A DNA stretch of 6,912 nt from assembly GCA_050701115.1 (NCBI GenBank), contig JBOHER010000399.1, forward strand, positions 1-6,912, written 5' to 3'. Positions 1-6,472 of this stretch are shown piece after piece. Within the stretch, counting starts at the first letter, position 1, and each line of letters starts with the position of its first letter. The notes under the pieces were generated by a model. It was not told where the DNA came from, searched no databases, and worked only from the letters and a program-made list of their open reading frames with translations. The position numbers and the translations under genes were made by a program. The stretch comes from JBOHER01 sp050701115. Its GTDB lineage: Bacteria; Actinomycetota; Actinomycetes; Mycobacteriales; Pseudonocardiaceae.

Positions 1-2715
1 CCATGGGTCTATCCCCCAGCCGGGCAGCGGACGCAGTTCCTTCAGCGCAGCCTTGGTCAGCTCCGCACGGGCCGGCAGGCGAACGGTCGATTGCACAACC
101 TCCTCCAGCACCACGTCTTCGCTGACGGCTTCTCCGGTGGCTCCGAGCGGCCGCCCGTTCAGGGTCAAATAACCCTGCCCGTCGTGCCGAACCAGAACGA
201 CCTCCACCGAGGGGTCGCCGTCCCGGACAACGGCGGCGACCTCGTCGTCATCCAGGTCGGCAGTGGAACGGTCATGCAGACCGGCGAGCGTTTCCTCGCG
301 AATGTCGTCCGGTCCGGCCAGGAGGAACCTCTGTGCGTTGGCCGTCCGTGTGGCCTGCTCCCGTAGCCAGTCCGCCTGCGCCCGCTCCGCCGCGCCCAAC
401 CATGAGTCCGCGACGAGCTGTTCGTCTCCGTACCCCCGCCGGACCAGATCCGGGACCTGCTCCGGCACGCTCCATCCCGAACCAGCACTGGCGGGCAGAA
501 CTAACGCGGCGGAGCGCAGCAGCAGCCGGTCGCCGTAGACGATGGTGCTACCGGGCGGGAACACCGGCGGCGCGTCCTCCCGGAACGCGACCCCGGCGAT
601 GATGGCTCGCGGTGACCGCACCAGCGGCGGGCGCTCCTCGTCGGCTCGGTCATGCCGGTGCAGCCGCCCGATCCGCTGCAGCAGCAAGTCGATCGGCCCA
701 AGATCGGTGATCAGCAGGTCGACATCGACGTCAAAGGATTGCTCGGCGAGCTGGGTGGCGACGACGACCAACCGTCGCGGCCGAGGCGAGCCGTCGCCAT
801 GACCGGGGCGGCCAAGCAGGTCCAGCACCCGTTCGACGCGTTCGGTCCGCTGTCCCATGACCAGTCCTGCGTGTAACAGGATGGCGTCGTCGCCGAACTT
901 CTCCTTGACCGCTGTGAAAGTGTCCTGTGCGCGACGGACGGTGTTGCGCACGACCAAGGCGCAGCCGCCCTCGGCGAGCGCCTCTGCCAGCTGGCCGACC
1001 ACCCGCTCCGGGCCATCGTTCGGTTCCTCCTGGAGCACCTCCACCGCAACGCGCGCGGAAGGTCGCCACGCCTCGGACGACCGGGTCGAGTATTGGGGCG
1101 TGGCATCCACCAAGCATGCGGTGAGCGTGTTGGGGTAGCCGACGGCCTGAGGCAGACCATCGACGTCGATGTCTCGTTCACGACCGGCGCCCTGTAGGTA
1201 GGCGCGAACCAGATCGGCGCGCATCGCCGGTGGCAGCGTCGCCGACAGCAGGACCACCGGGACGCCGGCATCTGCCAGCCAGCGCAGCGCCTCGAACAGG
1301 AACTGCGACATGTACACGTCGTAGGCGTGCACCTCATCCAGCACCACCACCCGCCCGGCCAGCCCGGCGTGGCGCAGCATCACGTGCCGCGTACGGGTGG
1401 CAGCATGCAGCAACTGATCGACGGTGCCGATGGTGATCGGAATCAGCAGGCCCCTCTTGGGCCCCAGCAACCACTCCGCGGGAAGCTGGCCTCGCGGCGC
1501 GGCTTCGCCGCCGGACGGGCCGTAGCGGCCGTCGTCGACTCCGTACTCGTCGACCGTACTCGACCTGTCGGCCGAGCTCCCGCCACTCGCGGTTGAACCG
1601 ACGCCTTCCGTGCAGCAGACCGACCTGCAGCTCGGGATCGATCGAACGCGCCCAGCGAAGTGCCCGGGTGAACATCGCATCGCTGGTGGCCTGCGTCGGC
1701 ATTCCGACGAACACCCCGTCCGCCCCGGACCGCCGCGCCAGCACCTCCACGATGGCCAGCGCAGCCTCGGTCTTTCCCTCCCCCATCGGCGCCTCGACAA
1801 TCACCAACCCGGGCGTAGGCATCGCCTCAGCCAGCGCGATCGCATCAGCCTGCGCCCGTCGAGCTGTCCACCCGAACCGCTCCGCCACCAAGTCGTCATG
1901 AACACCCAACCGGGTCGAATCCCAACCGCCCCGCAGGCCGAGCTTCGCCCACGCGGTGTCCGCACGGCGACGTGCCTCATCGACCGACACATCGTGCAGC
2001 TCGGGCATGCCACCGAAATGCCGCTCGTCACTGGCAATCCAATCCGCCATGATGACCACACCGGCGACCGCCAGCTGCACCGCCCGCGACGGCGGCTCCG
2101 ACGGCGCGACCGCGCCGAGATCAACAGACAGCTCGACGGCAACTCGATGCACCAGCGCTTCCTGCACGCGTTCCCACAACCCCTCGCCCTGCGCGTCACG
2201 CATCCGCAGAGACTTGCCTACCCGGCGGAGATCGCCGCGGCCAGGAACCACGCCGTGGTGGCCGGCGACCAACGGCCATACCCACCGCACGGCGACCGGG
2301 CTCCAACCAGCCGCCGGCAACACACGGCGCACGATCACCGCTCCCGCCTTGGCGTGGTGCCACCCCAAACCCTCCCGAGTCAGCTCACGCCAATCGAGGC
2401 CGACCTCCCTGACCCGCTGCGCCAGCTCAGGCCTGACTTCGCCTGAAATGCCGGCGACGCTTTGCCAACATCGTGCAAGCCGCACAGCAACGCCAGCAGC
2501 GATCGCCCCTGACCACCACAGCAGGCGTCGATCTTGGCCTTCAGCGTCGCCGCGAGGTAGCGATCCCACAGCAACTCGGCCACCGCCGCCGTGTCCAGCA
2601 AGTGCTGCAACAGCAAGTTCATCGAGTCGCCGGCTCGCGACTTCCCCCACAACACGCCCAACGCCCGATCTACATCAAATCCCTGATTCGACACGTCCGC
2701 GACAGTACGGCGCAT
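1..2715 (-). pseudogene. cas3: Type I-E CRISPR nuclease-helicase Cas3, two frameshifts, C-terminus beyond the left edge
   Basis: Cas3 is recruited by Cascade to a target R-loop, where it unwinds and degrades the DNA. Read in three segments, the gene gives about 900 residues. Segment 1 (2715 to about 2437) has LWGKS, an HD-domain His (about residue 38) and the LHDVGKASPAFQ motif (H81, D82). Segment 2 (about 2437 to 1560) has GWHH (about 120), AGHHG (153-154), ADWIASDE (D225), the Walker A box APMGEGKTE (about 309-317) and GMPTQAT. Segment 3 (about 1548 to 1) has GTVDQ, DEVHAYD, SATLP, VVRNT, ATQLAEQSFDVDVD and QRIGRLHRH. HD spacing resembles that of actinobacterial type I-E Cas3 such as Thermobifida fusca. 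Segment 1 meets a stop at 2380 and segment 2 runs out of homology and stops at 1334, so neither reaches the helicase end. Segment 3 is open to base 1. The start at 2715 is a choice: its ribosome site is weak, and GTG at 2694 is possible. Sequencing errors could also explain the lesions. Confidence 0.9.
1534..1561 (-). repeat. Imperfect 15/13-base tandem repeat at the second cas3 frameshift
   Basis: On the plus strand, bases 1534-1548 read GTCGACTCCGTACTC and bases 1549-1561 read GTCGACCGTACTC, the same unit lacking two bases. The nine bases CCGTACTCG occur at 1541-1549 and 1554-1562. Removing the 13-base unit joins the upstream cas3 frame to the downstream one and gives ...QVEYGVDDGRYG..., which flows into conserved Cas3 sequence. 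A net +1 shift therefore comes either from a 13-base duplication or from an in-frame 15-base duplication that later lost two bases. Confidence 0.8.
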
Positions 2716-2727
2716 CCCCGACAGTTT

Positions 2728-2744
2728 CCGACATCGATGATCGG
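2728..2744. promoter_or_regulatory. Near-palindrome just upstream of cas3, possible operator
   Basis: The 42-base gap before cas3 contains CCGACATCGATGATCGG, an inverted repeat with half-sites CCGACATC and GATG-TCGG and one extra A in the right half. Its core CATCGATG is a perfect 8-base palindrome, and it ends 13 bases before the chosen ATG. With no loop it looks more like a protein-binding site than a terminator hairpin. A GC-rich genome yields short palindromes by chance, and no clear -10/-35 elements are seen, so this is a weak call. Confidence 0.2.
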
Positions 2745-2757
2745 TGAGGGTCGTGAG

Positions 2758-3471
2758 TCAGTTTCGGGAACCTTCGCCAACGTCTGGCGTGGGGAAGTCT
2801 TCCGGCGGGGGACCGAACGCACGCCGAATGCCAGCGACAACTGAGCGCCCGAGCAGAGCATTGCCTCCACCACCGATGGCGGCTCCGATACCGAACGGCG
2901 CGATACGGCCGATGGCGAGGATTCCTCGCTTCGTCCCGTATCGTGTGACCAACCAGCGGCCGAGGATACTGTTGATCTCTTTGATCGTCGCCGACGGGAT
3001 CTTGTCGGTCAGCAGTGTCCCCCAGTGCTTGCCCGTGCGTCCGGCTGCCATTTCGACGAACGTGACACCACCGTCGCCGAACAAGGTAGCCAGCAGGAGG
3101 GTGCGTCGACGCTCGAAATCATCGATCTGCACGCCATGGATGTCAGCGACGGCCAGACACAGTAGCCCGCTCGCATCGAGGAAGGCGGCCGTATCGCCGG
3201 CGCTGAGCGCGAGGGCGACGCCTGTCCCGAAGCCAGGTACCGCAGCGGATCCCCCGGCGGCGGCCCCAATGCCAGTCACCGTGGTGAGGAATTGCCTTTC
3301 CAAACTCTGGATGATGTCGGCCGGCTTCGCATCTGGCCTGCGGTCTCGCATGCGCTGGACGTGTCTCGCAACGGTGGGTTGCTGCACGGACACTGCCGCA
3401 TCGATCGCACGCTCGAGCCCCTTGCGAAAGCTCTGTGGCCAGGCCAACCTCGCGGGGCCGGTCGAAGTCAT
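2758..3471 (-). CDS. EcsC-like protein with hydrophobic, glycine-rich segments
   Basis: This 237-residue protein has a charged N-terminus (about 1-60) and a small-residue hydrophobic stretch GIGAAAGGSAAVPGFGTGVA (about 67-86). The middle is predicted to be helical, containing CLAVADIHGV and FERRRTLLLATLFGD (about 105-133). A second glycine-rich hydrophobic segment, IAPFGIGAAIGGGGNALLG, lies at about 190-208, and the tail is short and proline-rich. The pattern VPGFGT ... DIHGV ... ERRR..LLATLFGD ... APFGIGAAIGG.GN resembles actinobacterial proteins annotated as EcsC family, whose biochemical role is unclear. The start at 3471 lies 6 bases after the stop of the preceding gene, with only a weak ribosome site, so translation is probably coupled. 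It is the last gene of the tight block; cas3 follows 42 bases later. Family assignment is from remembered sequence character, not a profile search. Confidence 0.75.
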   Translation of the reverse strand: MTSTGPARLAWPQSFRKGLERAIDAAVSVQQPTVARHVQRMRDRRPDAKPADIIQSLERQFLTTVTGIGAAAGGSAAVPGFGTGVALALSAGDTAAFLDASGLLCLAVADIHGVQIDDFERRRTLLLATLFGDGGVTFVEMAAGRTGKHWGTLLTDKIPSATIKEINSILGRWLVTRYGTKRGILAIGRIAPFGIGAAIGGGGNALLGRSVVAGIRRAFGPPPEDFPTPDVGEGSRN

Positions 3472-3477
3472 GAGAAC

Positions 3478-4101
3478 CTATGCCCGCCTGTCCTGGTAGC
3501 GCAGGCCAAGCTTTTCGATCGCGCGCGCGTTGGCCTTTGCCTTACCGTTGGCGAGCGAGTAGCGAATCCCGAGGTGGACGTAGTCCCACAGGTCGCGGTT
3601 GGTTTGCAGGTCGCTCAGCATCAACGTGAGCAGGTTGTTGTCCGGACCGGCGAGACGGATCACCGGGCCGAGGAGACTTGGCTTGACTTCGATCTTGGTC
3701 AGTTCGTGGGTGCGCACCCAGCGCCGTCCGTAGGAGAGCCATGCCGCGCCCGCCCCGAGCTTGCGCGGGCGCACCAGGATCAAGCCCACGACGACACCGA
3801 CGAACGCTCCGAGCCAGCCGTTGGCCGGGGCGGACCGCGGGACGTCGGCCAGCTGCAGGACGACACCCGCGCCCACGCCGAGGGCCACGGCCAGTGCCGC
3901 CAGCCGTGCGAAGATGGCGAGGCTGGTCCACCTCCATGCGAGCAGCGGCTGGTCTTTCACCGGAGATTCGGGACCCCGCATGAGGTCGGCAGGCTCGGCG
4001 CGGTTCGGATACTCCGCCAGGACCGGGGCGCGCGGAGGCCTGGGCTCCCCGGTCTTGGGGTCCGGTTTCGCCGGCAGGGCCGAGCTGATCTCGTCGGTCA
4101 T
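3478..4101 (-). CDS. Two-helix membrane protein, paralogue of the preceding gene (short copy)
   Basis: This is a 207-residue protein of unknown function. The N-terminus (about 1-55) is proline-rich and cytosolic in character, with KPDPKTGEPRPP at about 12-23 and LLAWRW at 53-58. Two hydrophobic helices follow (about 61-84 and 93-112) with a short loop, then a basic stretch and a soluble C-terminal domain (about 115-205). That domain contains RRWVRTHELTKIEV and NRDLWDYVHLGIRYSLANG. The same elements occur in the same order in the gene just upstream, so the two are tandem paralogues. The alternating beta-like pattern before the LWD helix could suit a PH-like fold, which is inference only. Its ATG overlaps the stop of its paralogue by four bases (ATGA at 4098-4101), showing translational coupling. 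Membrane location is likely; an immunity or docking role is speculative. Confidence 0.85.
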   Translation of the reverse strand: MTDEISSALPAKPDPKTGEPRPPRAPVLAEYPNRAEPADLMRGPESPVKDQPLLAWRWTSLAIFARLAALAVALGVGAGVVLQLADVPRSAPANGWLGAFVGVVVGLILVRPRKLGAGAAWLSYGRRWVRTHELTKIEVKPSLLGPVIRLAGPDNNLLTLMLSDLQTNRDLWDYVHLGIRYSLANGKAKANARAIEKLGLRYQDRRA

Positions 4102-4862
4102 CGGGACTCGTCTCGTGATTGCTGTTCGGGGGTTTCACCGGCGCGCTCGCGCAGCCGCAGCGCGGGTGTCTCGTCGAGCTTGAGCATGCCGATCGCCAGC
4201 GTGTCGATCTCGGCGCCGTTGGCCACCGAGTGCAGGATGCCGTTGTAGAGCAGGTCCCAGATGCGCCGGTCGCCCTGCAGCGCGTGGCGCATCCGGTAGA
4301 GCACGTTGCCCTCGGCGTCTTCCAGCCGCAGGTACAGGGTCGGTCCGGCGGCGTCCGCGGTCACCGACACGAGCTCGTAGATCTTGAGGTAGCCCCGGTG
4401 CGCGCGCCGCTGGTACCAGCGCTTGCGCATGCCCCACTGGACCCAATCGGCGCCCGCCGACATGGTCTTGAACGTGAGCGGATCCGACATCAGATAGGCG
4501 CCGACAAGGATAAGGATCCAGATCTGCCAGAAGGTAAGAGCCTCGAGCCCGATCCCGCGCCACAGGGAAATGATCCCCATTCCGGCAACCAGGATCGCAA
4601 GGGCAACGAAGTAGCCGTGAATGTTTTTTGCGATTCCGTCGTGGCGCCAGGCCAGGGGCGGTCCCATGTGGGGCGGGGGTGTCGGGTCAGCGAAGAACCG
4701 GTTCGCCGCCGGCCGTGATTGGCCGTCACGCGGCTCGGGGCCGGCGTAGGCCCGGGCGTGGGGTGGGAACGGTTCCCCGGTCTGTGGGTCGGGCCGGGGC
4801 GGCAGTTCGGGGAACGTCCGATGGGTGATGCGTCGCTCTGGTTTGCGGTGCTGGCCGGCCAT
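4098..4862 (-). CDS. Two-helix membrane protein, paralogue of the following gene (long copy)
   Basis: This 254-residue protein of unknown function has a long proline- and arginine-rich N-terminus (about 1-78) with RPDPQTGEPFPPHA (about 23-36) and PPLAWRHDG. Two membrane helices lie at about 82-101 and 107-128. A C-terminal domain (about 135-230) contains GADWVQWGMRKRWYQRR, a beta-like stretch (GPTLYLRLEDAEG) and RRIWDLLYNGILHSVANGAE, ending in a polar tail rich in Glu, Gln and Arg. The (I/L)WD...GI..S.ANG motif is shared with the next gene. A GAGGATC ribosome-binding element sits just before the ATG at 4862, supporting this start. The stop of the WXG-like protein gene is 12 bases upstream, so the two are probably co-transcribed. 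This arrangement fits a membrane partner or immunity protein for that product, but no homology shows it. Confidence 0.87.
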   Translation of the reverse strand: MAGQHRKPERRITHRTFPELPPRPDPQTGEPFPPHARAYAGPEPRDGQSRPAANRFFADPTPPPHMGPPLAWRHDGIAKNIHGYFVALAILVAGMGIISLWRGIGLEALTFWQIWILILVGAYLMSDPLTFKTMSAGADWVQWGMRKRWYQRRAHRGYLKIYELVSVTADAAGPTLYLRLEDAEGNVLYRMRHALQGDRRIWDLLYNGILHSVANGAEIDTLAIGMLKLDETPALRLRERAGETPEQQSRDESR

Positions 4863-4874
4863 GATCCTCGCAGC

Positions 4875-6110
4875 CTACTTCTCGTCGCCGTAGATGCCTG
4901 TGACGACGTCCTGGGCGAAGATCGCGCCACCGATGCCGCCCGCCAGCCCGAGGACGAGCGAGCCGACCGGGGTGAACGCGCTACCCGCCGCAGCCCCGAC
5001 GGCGGCGCCACCCAGTGCGCCGCCGATGATGGTGGCGCCGGTGTTGGCCGCGGCCCGGTCCCAGGTCTGCTCCCCCGTCGCTGCTCCGACGATCTCATTG
5101 CCGGCGGTCAGAACAGCCCCGACGTAGGGCACCGCCCTGGCCGTGCGGGCCGCCAACGCGGGCACGCTGGCCGACTTGGAGTGGGTGGCGAGGCGCTCCG
5201 CGGCCTTCTGGCCGGGATAGGCGGTGATCTTCTGTCGCACCTCTTCCGGCACGATGTTAACCCACTTCCCGAACTGCTGTGCCCGCGTCAGGTGCTTGCC
5301 GCCGTCAGCGGCCAGCTTGGCCGCCCGGTCCAGGATGCGCGCCTGCGCTGGGTTGGTGCCTGCGACGGCGCCGAGGGCGAAGTCGTTGAGGAACCGCGCC
5401 TGGGTGAGCAGTCGCTCCGCGGTTGCGGCGTGCAGGCGGCGCGGGTTCTCCATGCCGCCGACCGTGCTGCGGACGGTGGACAGGATCGTGAACGCACCGC
5501 GCACCATATGCTGCTCGGGATCGGCGGACTGGCCCATCGCCTGCCTGAGCTCGAGGTGAGCGTTCTCCTCCTGGTTTCGTGCCCCATCCACAATGGACTT
5601 ACAGGTCTTGTACACCGCGACCTTGGCGTTGTAGTCGACCAGCACGGCGTTATAGCGATCACGGGCGGCATCGCGGTCCAGCAGATACTCCTCCAGCTGG
5701 GCCGGCCTCTGGCCAGGCAACACCATCTGCGCTGGTGGCTGGGGCCTTTCCGGTCCAAGGATGAACGGTCCCTGCACCCGCAAACCGCCCGCCTTCGCCT
5801 TGGCCAGGGCGCTGTCCATCTTGGTGTTGATCACATCGAGCGCTCCGGCGAAGTCTCGCAACGCCCGCTCATACCGGGAGGCAACCTCGGTGATGTCATC
5901 GAGGTGCGGCGCGAGCCCGGCGGTGACGTCGGAAAATCGCTCGCGCGCCGGTCCGTGCCAGCCGCCTTCGGCGGTAGTGCGCCCGCGGCCGACGAGGTTG
6001 GCGGCCTCGCCGGCCTCGCGGTGTAGCTTGCGCAGCCAGTCGGCGGCCTCGGTGCAGGTGCCCGAGCTGCCGTTGACGTTGGTGTTCAGCGCGTACGGTT
6101 CCGATGCCAT
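4875..6110 (-). CDS. WXG-like type VII secretion-associated protein with glycine-zipper C-terminus
   Basis: This 411-residue protein resembles the N-terminal helical hairpin of actinobacterial type VII secreted polymorphic proteins. Helix 1 is at about 20-42, the turn GGWHGPARERF at about 49-59 gives a W-x-G (WHG) signature, and helix 2 runs about 62-107. A proline-rich linker (about 114-138) leads to a long, mostly helical middle (about 139-310) that I do not recognise. The C-terminus (about 325-405) is hydrophobic and rich in Gly and Ala, with glycine-zipper spacing (IIGGALGGAAVGAAAG at 361-376, then LGLAGGIGGAIF). No nuclease, ADP-ribosyltransferase or deaminase motif is visible. The zipper could insert into membranes, as in glycine-zipper effectors, or anchor the protein. 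A GGGGGATGAGA ribosome site overlapping the upstream stop supports the ATG at 6110. Secretion and toxicity are inferred. Confidence 0.85.
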   Translation of the reverse strand: MASEPYALNTNVNGSSGTCTEAADWLRKLHREAGEAANLVGRGRTTAEGGWHGPARERFSDVTAGLAPHLDDITEVASRYERALRDFAGALDVINTKMDSALAKAKAGGLRVQGPFILGPERPQPPAQMVLPGQRPAQLEEYLLDRDAARDRYNAVLVDYNAKVAVYKTCKSIVDGARNQEENAHLELRQAMGQSADPEQHMVRGAFTILSTVRSTVGGMENPRRLHAATAERLLTQARFLNDFALGAVAGTNPAQARILDRAAKLAADGGKHLTRAQQFGKWVNIVPEEVRQKITAYPGQKAAERLATHSKSASVPALAARTARAVPYVGAVLTAGNEIVGAATGEQTWDRAAANTGATIIGGALGGAAVGAAAGSAFTPVGSLVLGLAGGIGGAIFAQDVVTGIYGDEK

Positions 6111-6117
6111 TGCAGTC

Positions 6118-6456
6118 TCATCCCCCGTAGAAGCGCGACGTCATGCCGTGATCGGCCTCCGACCGGTTCAGCTGCCGCTTGAGTATCGCGCCCTCGTTGG
6201 TGTTCTCGATGTTGTGGTAGCTCCCCTTGGCCGTGTTCACCCGGTCCGCGATCGTGTCTGTCACCTCGGCGGTCTCCACCGATGACGTGAGCAGGCCCGC
6301 CAGCGCGGATCCGACGACCTCCGACGACGCCCCGGCATCAACCATGTCGACGGCCGCGGCATTGGCGGAATCCAGGTGCTGTGTCGCGCTGCGAAATTGC
6401 TGCACGACCTGTTCCAACGCCCCGGTGTCGTAGCCGAACCCGTCACCGTCGCCCAT
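6118..6456 (-). CDS. EspC/WXG100-like type VII secretion substrate
   Basis: This 112-residue protein has two predicted helices separated near residue 40-48 (VDAGASSEVVG). The opening GYDTGALEQVVQQFRSATQ (about 8-26) matches the pattern of EspC-family and ESX-substrate proteins in actinobacteria. After helix 2 (about 50-78) comes AKGSYHNIENTNEG, where Y80 and E84 form a YxxxE signal of the kind recognised by type VII secretion. Length is normal for the family. There is no WXG in the turn, which fits the EspC-like subgroup rather than classical EsxA/EsxB. It is 7 bases from the larger WXG-like gene, so the two products may be co-secreted or may pair, with this one supplying the signal. A strong ribosome site precedes the ATG. 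Confidence 0.85.
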   Translation of the reverse strand: MGDGDGFGYDTGALEQVVQQFRSATQHLDSANAAAVDMVDAGASSEVVGSALAGLLTSSVETAEVTDTIADRVNTAKGSYHNIENTNEGAILKRQLNRSEADHGMTSRFYGG

Positions 6457-6460
6457 GGTG

Positions 6461-6470
6461 CTCTCCCTTC
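6461..6470 (-). promoter_or_regulatory. Strong ribosome-binding site for the EspC-like gene
   Basis: The minus strand reads GAAGGGAGAG a few bases before the ATG at 6456, a good match to the anti-Shine-Dalgarno complement. It is the best ribosome site seen in the block. It fixes the start of the 112-residue protein and suggests that this product is made in larger amounts than its neighbours. It lies directly after the stop (6473-6475) of the preceding gene. Confidence 0.6.
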
Positions 6471-6472
6471 CC

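Noticed and set aside
711..1337. Minus-strand open frame of 208 codons overlapping the Cas3 helicase region
   Set aside because: It is out of frame with the helicase motifs, which lie in the neighbouring open frame that runs to the window edge.
2430..2445. Programmed ribosomal frameshift in cas3
   Set aside because: No slippery heptamer or strong following hairpin is visible at either lesion. A base deletion and a slippage repeat explain them more simply.
1610..2446. Plus-strand open frame of 278 codons opposite cas3
   Set aside because: It is opposite the Cas3 HD and Walker A region, its composition is Arg/Pro/His-rich, and it has no motif.
2700..2734. Three CGACA(G/T) motifs near the cas3 start at 2700, 2719 and 2729
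   Set aside because: Spacings of 19 and 10 are suggestive, but the motif is only five or six bases and one copy lies inside the gene. Chance occurrence is likely.
3292..4248. Plus-strand open frame of 318 codons opposite the membrane-protein and EcsC-like genes
   Set aside because: It spans across the boundaries of several real genes on the other strand and shows no protein-family features.
4624..4629. Run of six T (A on the coding strand) within the long membrane-protein gene
   Set aside because: Homopolymers this long are uncommon in such GC-rich sequence, but the frame is intact on both sides and encodes a sensible segment leading into the first membrane helix.
4719..6026. Long plus-strand open frame of 435 codons opposite the WXG-like gene
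   Set aside because: It is antisense to a convincing gene, has low-complexity Gly/Arg composition and no recognisable motif. Such frames are expected opposite GC-rich actinobacterial genes.
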